From positions 62,001-126,000 of the forward strand of contig NZ_BSPQ01000005.1 of NCBI RefSeq assembly GCF_030161115.1: a DNA stretch of 64,000 nucleotides. Direction: 5' to 3'. How positions within the stretch are numbered: position 1 is the stretch's first letter; each line of letters starts with the position of its first letter. Made by a program: the position numbers and the translations under genes. This document shows positions 38,746 through 48,012 of this stretch, piece by piece. The DNA is from Psychromonas marina (GTDB taxonomy: Bacteria; Pseudomonadota; Gammaproteobacteria; Enterobacterales; Psychromonadaceae). The notes below the pieces were generated by a model. The model was not told the DNA's origin, did not search any database, and saw only the letters and a program-made list of their open reading frames with translations.

Positions 38746-39729
38746 TTAAAAATGTAGACCTATTTTCTGTTTCAATTGTTTAAATAACAGAGTGGGCTCG
38801 ACCTCATCCATCGCGACCTGTAGCGGTTCGATAGCTTGCCAGTTTGTTTGTTGTTGCTCTGCAATGACAAAGCTAAAGGGGTGATATCCGGCAACACCCA
38901 AGCGTAGATCTGTAATTTGCAATTGACCATTAATCTCATCAAAGCGCAACCATCCATGGCTAAACCACTCCAAACGCGGTAAATAATCTGGCTGTGAATT
39001 CTCTACCAAATAACGATTAGTCTTATAACGTTGCCATTGCAGTGGTTTTTTATCACCAAGGTAAGTGAACGCTTCGTAATAATCATTCTCTTGATAGCTT
39101 AATACTCGCCAATAAATACTGTTAAAAGGCGTTGGCATGACTAATAAAGGGTGACTTTGCACAAAGCTATCTTGCTTGATGCGATCTGTAATCATTGCTT
39201 GGCTGAGTTGTCCCCAAGCTAGATAAACACAACTTAAGAACAGTGCTAATTGATTAAGTCTTAACCCGCGCCTTTTATTGCCAGTAAAACATAAAAAAAT
39301 AACACTTATTAACATCGGTAATGTATACAGAGGGTCGATAATAAAAATACTGTGCCATGCGATAGGTGGTGAGGGTAGCGGCCAGAATAACTGCGTACCG
39401 TAAGTGGTAAAGGTATCTAATATCGGGTGCGTTACTAAGGGTAAAAATATTACTAAGAACAGTGCAACTTTATGCGCGCTTAGCTGTGGCCTGAACTTGA
39501 GTACAATAAAATAAAGCAATACAGACAGTGCGCTAAGCACAAATAAAGAGTGGCTAAAACCGCGATGTGAGGTGTAGTTATCTACTGCGTTACCGTAATC
39601 AATGATCACATCAAGATCGGGAAGAGTACCAAAAAATACGCCTGCTATTAAGGCCTTACGACCAAAAGGCTTGAAACCTACCGCAGCTGCAACGCTAGCA
39701 CCGAGTGCTATCTGTGTAATTGAATCCAT
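38746..39729 (-). CDS. Membrane-bound metal-dependent hydrolase, DUF457/YdjM family
   Basis: Integral membrane protein of 327 residues. The N-terminus MDSITQIALGASVAAAVG and the DLDVIIDYG and SHRGFSHSLFV stretches carry the conserved Asp and His of the DUF457/YdjM family, predicted to bind metal. Four or five hydrophobic segments occupy residues 1-180; the C-terminal 130 residues are soluble. GGGGAAAGC lies just before the ATG. Some relatives are LexA-controlled, but I see no SOS box here. The reaction is unknown. Confidence 0.8.
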   Translation of the reverse strand: MDSITQIALGASVAAAVGFKPFGRKALIAGVFFGTLPDLDVIIDYGNAVDNYTSHRGFSHSLFVLSALSVLLYFIVLKFRPQLSAHKVALFLVIFLPLVTHPILDTFTTYGTQLFWPLPSPPIAWHSIFIIDPLYTLPMLISVIFLCFTGNKRRGLRLNQLALFLSCVYLAWGQLSQAMITDRIKQDSFVQSHPLLVMPTPFNSIYWRVLSYQENDYYEAFTYLGDKKPLQWQRYKTNRYLVENSQPDYLPRLEWFSHGWLRFDEINGQLQITDLRLGVAGYHPFSFVIAEQQQTNWQAIEPLQVAMDEVEPTLLFKQLKQKIGLHF

Positions 39730-39822
39730 GCTTTCCCCATATTTACTTTCCTGAGTTGATTATACGGGGATGGCCCCTATTTAGACCATTATTTATTGCC
39801 CTATTTTATTTTCCTTGCTGGG

Positions 39823-40182
39823 TTATGATGATTTGAATTGCCCTAAACGGGTTAAGGCACACTCTAAGATCTCAGGAGAGAGCTTGTCTTGCAGTTCTTG
39901 TAATTCATAGCGGTTAAATAGCTCGCCTAAAAATGCGCAAAGGTGGGTAAGTGGTGCATGGCAAAAGAGTTTAGGGTTAGATAAATAATCAATTCCCCGC
40001 ATCTGCATCCACTCTGTTGTGTCGTGCTCCGTCATAAAATTTTGTTGTTGAATAACACTCTTAAGTTTCACTAATAATTCTTTGTAATTTAAATCTTTAT
40101 TATCGAACTCATCACGGTAGTGCGCGATTGAATTAATGGAAGCTTGACTAGGAATAATCTCCATTGCATGGATATTGCACAT
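39823..40182 (-). CDS. Hypothetical protein of 119 residues
   Basis: I do not recognise this protein. It is soluble and acidic, with no signal peptide. It contains two Cys-His pairs (CNIH at the N-terminus, FCHAPLTHLC at about 73-82) that could bind a metal, and a helical Leu/Glu-rich C-terminus. A very good AAGGAG site eight bases before the ATG argues that it is translated. It stands alone between the DUF457 gene and divergent ybjD. Confidence 0.6.
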   Translation of the reverse strand: MCNIHAMEIIPSQASINSIAHYRDEFDNKDLNYKELLVKLKSVIQQQNFMTEHDTTEWMQMRGIDYLSNPKLFCHAPLTHLCAFLGELFNRYELQELQDKLSPEILECALTRLGQFKSS

Positions 40183-40313
40183 ACTTAAAACTCCTTAATT
40201 ACGATTTGTGAAATGTAACCTATTATTAAATCACACCATTTTTCTGCTTAAAAAAGTCTTATCTCTATTGCATTAATTATAGTTTAATCGTGCTATTAAA
40301 TAGGGAGTTTAGA

Positions 40314-40340
40314 TAAAGTAATTTACAAAATATTACTTTA
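40314..40340. repeat. Inverted repeat upstream of ybjD
   Basis: Perfect 9-bp arms TAAAGTAAT (40314-40322) and ATTACTTTA (40332-40340) around a 9-base loop, about 75 bases ahead of the ybjD ATG, in the divergent spacer 40183-40416. It may be an operator; AT-rich chance pairing is also possible. Confidence 0.35.
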
Positions 40341-40416
40341 ATTTTGATGTTGCTTGTGTTTTCAATAAAGGCAGGGCTGCTTGTCTTCTGATATTTTTAA
40401 TCGTAAGGGGGAAGCG

Positions 40417-42087
40417 ATGCTATTAGATCATATTGAAGTTGTTGGTTTTAGAGGAATAAACCGCTTATCACTTAATATCGGCGAGTTAAGTGCATTTATA
40501 GGGGAGAACAGTTGGGGTAAATCTAGCTTGTTTGATGCTTTATCGCTTTTTTTATCGGGTACCCGTAAAAATTATAAATTTTGTAAAGAAGATTTTCACC
40601 AACCGCCAAATCCAGACATCAGTCATAATAAAGTTATTCAATTGGTATTTAGTTTCAAAGAGCAGTGGCGAGGGCAGTCTCGGCAGCGACAATATAAAAC
40701 TATCGAAAAAATTTGGGAAAGTGATAAGTCATCGCTACGCTATATTTATTATCAAGTAGATGGAGAATTAGTCCCTTCGGGCAATATTAAAACCAAGTGT
40801 TATTTTTTGGATAGAAAGGGCAACGAAAAATTTTTTCATAAAAATGAAATATCAGACTTAGTCAGTGAGTTTTTATCTTTTGTACCGGTATTACGTATGG
40901 GGTCTGATACCCCTGTTGTTATCGATGACGGTGATTTAAAAGAAGTACATAGTAAAAGAGAGAAATTTGAAGTACGTATTAAGCAAATTTTTAGACGTTT
41001 AAATTCCTCCTCACAACAACTTTCTGAACATAAAATGAAGCAAGGTTATGAGGCTCTCACTTACCTATTTGACCACTATCTTTTTAAGCGTTATGCGGGC
41101 TTTGATTACCACCGCGTAGACTTTCAGCATGATATCCATACTCAAGGACCTTTTTCATTTAAAGCGCTCAGTCATTTCCATGATCTATTAAAACAAGGTA
41201 ATAAAAATGATCGCGCGATGTTATTACTGATTTTGGGTGAATTTATAACCGTGCGAGGAGATCATCTATTTCGACGCGGTGCGACACCTATCTTGTTATT
41301 AGAAGAACCAGAAAATAATTTACATCCAGTAAATTTGGCCATTACCTGGCGCTTTTTCTCGCTGTTACCGATGCAAAAACTGATTACGACTAATTCTAGC
41401 CAGCTACTCTCTTTCTTCCCTTTAAGTAGTATCCAGCGCTTAGTAAGACAGCAGGGGTTAATCACTAGTTATCGTTTAAATCGTGATTATTATTCTAATA
41501 ACGATATACGCCGTATCACTTTTCATGTGCGTATGACTCGACCACAGAGCTTATTTGCGCGTTCTTGGTTATTAGTGGAAGGAGAAACGGAGACTTGGTT
41601 ATTAACCGAGTTAGCGCGCTTTTGTTGCTATCATTTAGTGATTGAAGGGGTGCAAGTGATTGAGTTTGCACAGTGTGGTTTATCACCGCTGATCAAGTTA
41701 GCACAAGATATGAATATCGAATGGCATGTATTGACCGATGGTGATGCCGCAGGACAAAAGTACGCTAAGCGAGTTTCTGATATGTTATTAGAGCATGATT
41801 CATTAGTTAATCGTTTGACCGTAATACCTGCATTGGATATTGAACATCTATTCTTTGATAATGGCTTTGCGGATATTTACCTTAAGGCGGCGAACTATAC
41901 AGAACAAGATCTTAGTCGCTTATCGGTGAATAAAGTGATTGATAAGGCAGTGCATAAACACTCTAAACCTGGCTTAGGGTTAGCGATTGCAAGCGCGGTA
42001 GAAGAACGTGGTGCAGAATCTATTCCGTTGCTTTTAAAGCGTCTATTTACACGCTTGGTTGGTCTTGCCAGAACGCAGTCAGGTTAG
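40417..42087 (+). CDS. ybjD: YbjD-like ATP-dependent endonuclease (OLD-type ABC ATPase plus TOPRIM)
   Basis: Protein of 556 residues resembling E. coli YbjD (DUF2813). The Walker A-containing N-terminus reads FRGINRLSL then FIGENSWGKSSLFDAL; LLLEEPENNLHP is the ABC signature/Walker B area, and the C-terminal TOPRIM domain has LLVEGETETWLLTEL and VLTDGDAAGQKYA with its acidic residues intact. The ATG at 40417 has AAGGGGG eight bases upstream; a TTG at 40381 would add 12 unrelated residues. OLD relatives act as nucleases in phage conflict, but ybjD is a widespread chromosomal gene of unproven role, and there is no partner gene here. Confidence 0.9.
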   Translation: MLLDHIEVVGFRGINRLSLNIGELSAFIGENSWGKSSLFDALSLFLSGTRKNYKFCKEDFHQPPNPDISHNKVIQLVFSFKEQWRGQSRQRQYKTIEKIWESDKSSLRYIYYQVDGELVPSGNIKTKCYFLDRKGNEKFFHKNEISDLVSEFLSFVPVLRMGSDTPVVIDDGDLKEVHSKREKFEVRIKQIFRRLNSSSQQLSEHKMKQGYEALTYLFDHYLFKRYAGFDYHRVDFQHDIHTQGPFSFKALSHFHDLLKQGNKNDRAMLLLILGEFITVRGDHLFRRGATPILLLEEPENNLHPVNLAITWRFFSLLPMQKLITTNSSQLLSFFPLSSIQRLVRQQGLITSYRLNRDYYSNNDIRRITFHVRMTRPQSLFARSWLLVEGETETWLLTELARFCCYHLVIEGVQVIEFAQCGLSPLIKLAQDMNIEWHVLTDGDAAGQKYAKRVSDMLLEHDSLVNRLTVIPALDIEHLFFDNGFADIYLKAANYTEQDLSRLSVNKVIDKAVHKHSKPGLGLAIASAVEERGAESIPLLLKRLFTRLVGLARTQSG

Positions 42088-42130
42088 CGCTGTTTAAGTG
42101 CGGAATATTAATATTCCGCACTTAATAGGT

Positions 42131-42541
42131 TTATTTAAGCGTATAAGTAAGGGTATGCTCTGCGCCTGTTAAGGTTAGTTGTTGGTTATTTATTTTCACT
42201 TCTGACCAGCTAGATAAAGTATTACTCACTATCATCTCAACATCATTAACGGCAGGTTCACACATCTTTCTTGTGCTGCCCATTTTATCAATACGTAATT
42301 TATTAGCTTGTAACTCTACTGCACCAAAAAAGTTGTTACAGGCAAGGTTGCCCGTTGCTTTTGCTTGTTCATCAACGCTGATACTACTCATTGATTGCAC
42401 TGGATTATTATCAATACTGGTCAGTTTCCACTCTTTTTGTAAGTCTTGAAGTTGGATAGGTTGCATTGTCGTGTTTGTATTATTACTACAAGCAAATAGT
42501 AGTGTGCTCAGTGATAGTACAATTATTGTGGTTAGTTTCAT
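42131..42541 (-). CDS. META-domain lipoprotein (HslJ-like)
   Basis: Predicted lipoprotein of 136 residues: signal peptide with lipobox LFAC (Cys 18), then one META domain with WKLTSIDNNPV, a GNLACNNFFGAVEL core and STRKMCEPAVNDVE, the pattern of HslJ and related proteins linked to heat or antibiotic stress. The two Cys in the domain could form a disulfide. It starts a single base past the spoT stop on the same strand, so it is probably co-transcribed with spoT. Confidence 0.85.
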   Translation of the reverse strand: MKLTTIIVLSLSTLLFACSNNTNTTMQPIQLQDLQKEWKLTSIDNNPVQSMSSISVDEQAKATGNLACNNFFGAVELQANKLRIDKMGSTRKMCEPAVNDVEMIVSNTLSSWSEVKINNQQLTLTGAEHTLTYTLK

Positions 42542-42542
42542 T

Positions 42543-44702
42543 TTAGTTTTCCTCGTTATTCATGCGACGGTCGTTAAGGCGTTTGTTACTACTGCGTTTG
42601 ATACTTTGTACACTTTCTAGTTTTTTAATTTTTCTGATCACGCGAGATAAGTGAATACGATTAAGTACCGTCAGTGTTAAATTGATCGAATAAACATGGT
42701 CAGGTAGCTCGGTTGTTTGTAGATCTTCTACATTGGCATTCATTTTGGAGATAATATTAAATAGCTGTGCTAATCCGGCTTTATGATTAACCATCATAAT
42801 ATTGAGATCAGTTGAGTACTCATATTGATTCATAAAATCCATATCCCATTCAACGGGAATGTATTTATCAAGTTCATTTTTAAAACCGCTTACATTATGA
42901 CAGTCAGTAGAATGAACCACTAGCCCTTTGCCGGAACTGGTATGGGCAACGATTTGATCTCCAGGTAGCGGTTTACAACAGTTCGCATATGAAATCATCA
43001 TATTTTCAGTACCTTTAATGGCACTCTGACGATTTTGTTGTTTAAGTTTAGATTCGGTTAACTCACCTGCATTACCACGTAAACGTCGTGCAATCAGAAT
43101 ACTTAATAGCTTACCTGTGCCTATCTCATGCAGTAATCCGTTGAAGTCTGCTAAATGATAATCTTCAAGGACTTTATCGATATTTTGCTGTGAAATATCG
43201 GTTAAGTTAGTTTGGTTAAGTGCGAGTTTTAATAGGCGTCTACCCTCTGGGATAGCTTGCTCTCTGCTAAGTTGCTTAAGGTACTGGCGAATATTTTGAC
43301 GTGCTTTATGGGTGGCTACAAAGTTTAGCCAATCAGCGCAAGGCTTTTCCTCTTTGCCGGTAATGATTTCAATCATTTGGCCACTTTCTAATTTTTCACT
43401 TAACAGAGCAAACTCTTTATCTATTTTTACGCCTGTGCAGCGGTGACCAATTGTCGTATGCAGTGCATAAGCAAAATCAACCGCAGTTGCATGTGAAGGC
43501 AATACAATAATTTTACCCTGTGGCGTCAACACATGGATCTCATTATTACCTAGCTCCTGCTTTATATTTTCAAGCATAACTAGTGAGTTAGTAGTGTTAT
43601 CTTCCTGCTCAGTAAGGCCTTGGAACCAGTTACGTGTTTGTAATTGAGCGGTGATATTGGTATTACCACCTCCCTCTTTATAGCTCCAATGTGCCGCAAT
43701 CCCTTGTTTAGCAACAGCATCCATATCTTCAGTACGGATCTGAATCTCAATATTAACCCCGTGATGAGTGATCAATGTTGTGTGCAAAGATTGGTAGCTA
43801 TTGGCTTTTGGAATGGCAATATAATCTTTGAAGTACTGTAGTTTAGGTTGATAAAGATGATGCATCTGCCCTAATACGCGATAACAGGTATCAAGATCTT
43901 TTACTACAATTCGAAATGCATATACATCCATCACATCATGGAATTGACAGCCTTTCTTTTGCATTTTTTTGTATAAACTAAAAAGATGTTTCTCACGACC
44001 TAATACTGTTGCTTCAATATTAATTGAATCTAGCTTTGTAGAAATTTCATCACAAATACCAAGAATAAAGTTTTTTCGGTTGCCGCGTGCTTTAGTGATC
44101 GCATCCTGTAAAACGTAATAACGAGCTGAGTTTTGTGCTTTAAAGGCAAGTTGCTCAAGCTCATTTTTGAGATGATGTAAACCGAGTCTATCTGCAATCG
44201 GGGTAAATATTTCAAAGGTTTCTTTTGCGATGCGTCGACGTTTATCAAGGCGTAATGAGCCAAGTGTACGCATGTTGTGCACGCGGTCAGCAAGTTTAAT
44301 TAGCATGACTCGAAAATCTTTTGACATTGCAATCAACATCTTACGGATATTTTCCGCCTGTGCTTGCTCTCGATTCTTAAAGTTGACTTTATCGAGTTTA
44401 GTGACGCCTTCAACCAAATCAGCCACACTGATATTAAACGCATCAACAAGTTGTTGATGCGTGGTATCGGTATCTTCCAGCACATCATGCAATAAAGCTG
44501 CCGCTAATGCTTCATGATCTAATTTCATCGATGCTAAAATTTCAGCAACGGCAACAGGGTGGGTGATGTAAGGTTCGCCACTTGCACGTTTAACACCATC
44601 ATGCGCTATATAAGCATATTCATAAGCGCGCTCAATAAACTCGCACTGTTGTGGGCTCAAATAGGATTGTATGGAATCGTTAAGTGATTGAAAAATTGAC
44701 AT
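42543..44702 (-). CDS. spoT: Bifunctional (p)ppGpp synthetase/hydrolase SpoT
   Basis: RelA/SpoT-family enzyme of 719 residues. The HD hydrolase is intact, with HDGVKRASGEPYITHPVAVA and ALLHDVLEDT (His 72, Asp 73), so it is SpoT and not the hydrolase-dead RelA. The synthetase shows YAFRIVVKDLDTCYRVLG and YIAIPKANSYQSLHT. TGS (about 385-445, GKIIVLPSHATAVDFAYALH) and a C-terminal ACT domain (from about 640) follow. It is not next to rpoZ or gmk as in E. coli; instead a META lipoprotein gene follows it. Confidence 0.96.
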   Translation of the reverse strand: MSIFQSLNDSIQSYLSPQQCEFIERAYEYAYIAHDGVKRASGEPYITHPVAVAEILASMKLDHEALAAALLHDVLEDTDTTHQQLVDAFNISVADLVEGVTKLDKVNFKNREQAQAENIRKMLIAMSKDFRVMLIKLADRVHNMRTLGSLRLDKRRRIAKETFEIFTPIADRLGLHHLKNELEQLAFKAQNSARYYVLQDAITKARGNRKNFILGICDEISTKLDSINIEATVLGREKHLFSLYKKMQKKGCQFHDVMDVYAFRIVVKDLDTCYRVLGQMHHLYQPKLQYFKDYIAIPKANSYQSLHTTLITHHGVNIEIQIRTEDMDAVAKQGIAAHWSYKEGGGNTNITAQLQTRNWFQGLTEQEDNTTNSLVMLENIKQELGNNEIHVLTPQGKIIVLPSHATAVDFAYALHTTIGHRCTGVKIDKEFALLSEKLESGQMIEIITGKEEKPCADWLNFVATHKARQNIRQYLKQLSREQAIPEGRRLLKLALNQTNLTDISQQNIDKVLEDYHLADFNGLLHEIGTGKLLSILIARRLRGNAGELTESKLKQQNRQSAIKGTENMMISYANCCKPLPGDQIVAHTSSGKGLVVHSTDCHNVSGFKNELDKYIPVEWDMDFMNQYEYSTDLNIMMVNHKAGLAQLFNIISKMNANVEDLQTTELPDHVYSINLTLTVLNRIHLSRVIRKIKKLESVQSIKRSSNKRLNDRRMNNEEN

Positions 44703-44914
44703 TTATTTCCCTGTAATTAGATTCTTTTGTAATTATAACTGGTTTGGCAACAAATAGGCCTGCTTGTTTTCTTAACAGGGAGGTATTTACTTGTGTCATT
44801 ATCTACTCGCAATTATAGCTATTTTACAAATCCGCATAAATAACCAGCTGATTTGAATGCGTTACTTTAAATATAGTAAAACGACTTGATTGAGTTGCAA
44901 AGCAGAAACTGTGT

Positions 44915-45757
44915 TTATTTTGCCCATTGTTTTAATTGTTTAATTTCATCAATCCAAATATCCGAGTTAGTAGTTTCTAGTACCAGTGGAATTCCATCGA
45001 ATCTTGCATCTTGCATAATATATTGAAAACAATCCCAGCCTATTTCACCTGCGCCAAGTGGGGCATGACGATCGACACGACTTGCAAGTGCAACTTTACT
45101 GTCATTAATATGCATACCAGATAAATATTCAAAGCCAACAATCTCTGCAAAAGCTTGAAAGGTCTTTTCACAGGCGTCGCGACTGCTTAAATCATAGCCT
45201 GCGACAAAGGTATGACAGGTATCAAGACAGATCCCGACGCGACTTTTATCGTCGATATGTTCGATAATAGTCGCTAAGTGCTCAAAACGATAACCTAAGT
45301 TTGTACCTTGACCCGCGGTATTCTCGATGACGGCTTTAACCCCTTGACTGTTTTCTAAGGCCCAATTTATTGACTCAGCTACGCGCAATAAACAATCATG
45401 TTCACTGACCTTATTAAGGTGGCTTCCTGGATGGAAATTTAACAGTGTTAATCCTAGTTGTTGACAACGCATTAGTTCATCCAGAAAAGCATGGCGCGAT
45501 TTTTCTAATGCTTCTATTTCTGGGTGACCGAGATTGATCAAATAGGAGTCATGGGGGAGTATTTGTTCTGGTTTAAAGTTATAGCGCAAGCAAGCGGCTT
45601 TAAATTTTCTGATGGTATTTGCATCGAGTGGTTTCGCTTCCCATCGACGTTGATTTTTAGTGAACAAAGCAAAGGCATTCGCACCTAATGCATGTGCATT
45701 TTTAGGGGCGTTAAATACCCCGCCAGAGGCACTTACGTGTGCGCCAATATATTTCAT
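44915..45757 (-). CDS. nfo: Endonuclease IV
   Basis: Zinc-dependent AP endonuclease of 280 residues for base-excision repair. Metal ligands are in [35 protein letters not shown] and [10 protein letters not shown]. The N-terminus [18 protein letters not shown] is typical. The ATG at 45757 has AAGGG nine bases upstream; a TTG/ATG 13 codons earlier is in frame but adds sequence absent from the family. It stands alone. Confidence 0.96.
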   Translation of the reverse strand: MKYIGAHVSASGGVFNAPKNAHALGANAFALFTKNQRRWEAKPLDANTIRKFKAACLRYNFKPEQILPHDSYLINLGHPEIEALEKSRHAFLDELMRCQQLGLTLLNFHPGSHLNKVSEHDCLLRVAESINWALENSQGVKAVIENTAGQGTNLGYRFEHLATIIEHIDDKSRVGICLDTCHTFVAGYDLSSRDACEKTFQAFAEIVGFEYLSGMHINDSKVALASRVDRHAPLGAGEIGWDCFQYIMQDARFDGIPLVLETTNSDIWIDEIKQLKQWAK

Positions 45758-45869
45758 AAATTCAACCCTTAATATCAATGATACCAAGTATAGCAAGCGA
45801 ATTTATTGAATTGTTAAATTAATAAATCGACTTGCACTTTAAGTGGTTGCTGGAAGAATAATCGCCCAG

Positions 45870-46550
45870 TTAGTTATTTTTTAGTGTTACCTGTTGCTCT
45901 GCTAACCAAATTTTAGGCTGTTCTGCATCAGTATCAGCAGTTAATAAAACGTCAGGTTTGTTTCCATCTTCAGTTAATAAAACTTCAGATTGATCAGTAA
46001 TTTCAGTTAACAAAACGTCAGGTTGATTAGCATCTTCAGTTAATAAAACTTCAGATTGATCAGTAATTTCAGTTAACAAAATTTCAGGTTGATTAGCATC
46101 TTCAGATAATAAAACGTCAGGTTGATTAGTATCTTCAGATAATAAAACGTCAGGTTGATTAGCATCTTCAGATAATAAAACGTCAGCTTGATTAGCATCT
46201 TCAGTTAATAAAACGTCAGCTTGATTGGCATCTTCAGTTAACAAAACGTCAGGTTGAACAGTAATTTCAGTTAACAAAATATCAGGTTGATTAGCATCTT
46301 CAGCTAATAAAGCTTCAGATTGATTAGTACCTGCAGTTAGCGGCTTAAAGTTGTCTTGCTGATCAAAATTAGTTGATACAATGTTTAATTGAATTGCTTC
46401 GTTCTCATTGATTGTTTTTATTTTAGTGACTGGTATATCAGGTTTATTTTCTGAAAAATGGGTAACCCCATTTTTATCTTCCCATGAATAAATTTCTGCT
46501 GCGATTTGGTAGCTAAAAAGTGTACATAAGATAGTAATAAAAAGGCGCAT
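45870..46550 (-). CDS. DUF4124-type secreted protein with twelve 11-residue repeats
   Basis: Protein of 226 residues. A signal peptide (about 1-18) is followed by a DUF4124-like module with EIYSWEDKNGVTHFSENKP (19-37). Residues 76-207 are twelve consecutive 11-residue units of the type NQPDVLLTEDA, a thirteenth being degenerate (QPKIWLAEQQ). The repeat is very acidic and lacks Cys or aromatic residues. The DUF4124 module suggests periplasmic or envelope location. I know of no function. The repeat count probably varies between strains. Confidence 0.75.
   Translation of the reverse strand: MRLFITILCTLFSYQIAAEIYSWEDKNGVTHFSENKPDIPVTKIKTINENEAIQLNIVSTNFDQQDNFKPLTAGTNQSEALLAEDANQPDILLTEITVQPDVLLTEDANQADVLLTEDANQADVLLSEDANQPDVLLSEDTNQPDVLLSEDANQPEILLTEITDQSEVLLTEDANQPDVLLTEITDQSEVLLTEDGNKPDVLLTADTDAEQPKIWLAEQQVTLKNN
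45930..46325 (-). repeat. In-frame tandem repeat, 33-bp unit, 12 copies
   Basis: Twelve 33-bp units encode the 11-residue repeat of the gene at 45870-46550. Adjacent units pair into a 66-bp higher-order copy: the stretch beginning at 45965 recurs almost exactly at 46031, which marks a recent duplication. It is coding and lacks spacers, so it is not a CRISPR. Confidence 0.9.
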
Positions 46551-46672
46551 CTTTATTGCTCATTTTAATTAGTGATAATATAGGGTGTTAACTAGAATAG
46601 TAATTATCTTTTTTAATGGCAAGGTAATTGCGTTAGATAGGGCATTAGCCTACGAAAAATGAGAGGGAAAAC

Positions 46673-46921
46673 ATGGCATGTACGGATTGTAATAATAATA
46701 TTTGGAAGCAAAAGCTGGGACGCTGTAAGCGTTGTATGTGGATTAATTTTTTTTTGTTATTGTTAAGTGCTGTTGCATCTTATTTTATGATGCAGAGCGA
46801 GCCTAAATCAGTACAGACAATTGCGTTGTTATTCACCCTTTTTTTTAGCGCACTATTGATGTTTTTACATCTTGTCGCATTTACCTATTACCGTTTAACA
46901 AGTGCTTATCGAGGCAGATAA
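46673..46921 (+). CDS. Small membrane protein, DUF3624 family
   Basis: Protein of 82 residues with CTDCNNNIWKQKLGRCKRCMW at the N-terminus (three Cys pairs that may form a small metal site) and two membrane segments (about 23-42 and 49-70). I recognise the pattern as DUF3624, found mainly in Vibrio and relatives. The ATG follows GAGAGGGAAA. Its last 16 bases overlap the end of convergent anmK. Function unknown. Confidence 0.75.
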   Translation: MACTDCNNNIWKQKLGRCKRCMWINFFLLLLSAVASYFMMQSEPKSVQTIALLFTLFFSALLMFLHLVAFTYYRLTSAYRGR

Positions 46922-48012
46922 ACACAGCCCAAAATAGCGTCTCTTGCCGCACCAGTGACTGATTTTAGTGGGATAGGATTTTCTAATAAACGCTGTTCGG
47001 CTAACCAAGCAAAGGCGATTGCTTCAACAAACATTGGATCAACGTTTAATGCATTGGTATCACTAACGATGTGGTTTGTTAGTCGCTGCTGTAAGCGTTG
47101 CATTAACAGTGGGTTTAACGCGCCGCCTCCACAAACAAAAACGGCTGCTTTTTCGCTATGTAGTTTGATTTGATCGGCAATAGTAATCGCAGTGAATTCT
47201 AATAGCGTACGTTGAATATCTACATTGCTTAGCTGTTTATGAACTAAATGCTGCTCTAGCCATAAAAGGTTAAATTTTTCACGACCGGTGCTTTTGGGCG
47301 CGCTTAATGAGAAGTATTCATCTGTCAATAGCTTCTCTAGTAACGCTTTGTTCACATATCCCTGTTGTGCGAAATGGCCATTTTTATCGTAGGGCTCACC
47401 TAAACACTTTTCTATCCAAGCATCCATTAACATATTACCAGGACCGGTATCATAGCCTAATACACTATTATCAGCCCCTAATATGCTGACATTAGCAATG
47501 CCACCGATATTCAAAATAATACGTTGCTCAGTAGGTATCGCAAACAGTGCTTGATGAAATGCGGGTACTAAGGGCGCACCTTGCCCCCCATAAGCCATAT
47601 CCATGCGCCTAAAGTCACTGATACAAGGAATAGTTGTCTTTGCCGCGATGATATTGCTATCGCCAATCTGTTGAGTAAAGGGCATCGCAGTTAATGGGCT
47701 GTGGAAAATAGTTTGCCCATGACTGCCAATTGCGGTGATTTGTGAGGCATCGATTTTGGATTTTTTAAGTAACTGATTAACCACATCTGCGCAGGTGAGA
47801 GCAAATAGGTGATCTACTTCACCAAGTGTTTGCAGGTCGAATTTTTTGTCTGCACATATAGTCAGCAATTGCTGACGCAGTGTCTCAGGCATAGCGGGGG
47901 CCATTCCTGCTATCTGTATTAGGCCTCGCTCGGTGCGTTGGGCAATTACCACATCAATAGCGTCGAGACTGGTGCCCGACATAATACCGATATAATAGTT
48001 GCCAATACTCAT
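46906..48012 (-). CDS. anmK: Anhydro-N-acetylmuramic acid kinase
   Basis: Cell-wall recycling kinase of 368 residues that converts 1,6-anhydroMurNAc to MurNAc 6-phosphate. The N-terminus IGIMSGTSLDAIDVVI binds the sugar, and LNIGGIANVSIL plus YDTGPGNMLMDAW form the ATPase-fold core. VCGGGALNPLLMQRL is the adenosine loop. It starts directly after the hemN stop and is the last gene of the yihI-DUF2489-hemN-anmK run. Confidence 0.95.
   Translation of the reverse strand: MSIGNYYIGIMSGTSLDAIDVVIAQRTERGLIQIAGMAPAMPETLRQQLLTICADKKFDLQTLGEVDHLFALTCADVVNQLLKKSKIDASQITAIGSHGQTIFHSPLTAMPFTQQIGDSNIIAAKTTIPCISDFRRMDMAYGGQGAPLVPAFHQALFAIPTEQRIILNIGGIANVSILGADNSVLGYDTGPGNMLMDAWIEKCLGEPYDKNGHFAQQGYVNKALLEKLLTDEYFSLSAPKSTGREKFNLLWLEQHLVHKQLSNVDIQRTLLEFTAITIADQIKLHSEKAAVFVCGGGALNPLLMQRLQQRLTNHIVSDTNALNVDPMFVEAIAFAWLAEQRLLENPIPLKSVTGAARDAILGCVYLPR

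Noticed and set aside
40381-42087. ybjD region as a new anti-phage island
   Set aside because: The gene is a single, widely conserved chromosomal type, its base composition is like its neighbours, and there is no integrase, tRNA or partner gene.
45930-46325. Regular 33-bp direct repeats that resemble a CRISPR array at first glance
   Set aside because: The units abut with no unique spacers, stay in one reading frame and encode an 11-residue repeat; no cas genes are present.
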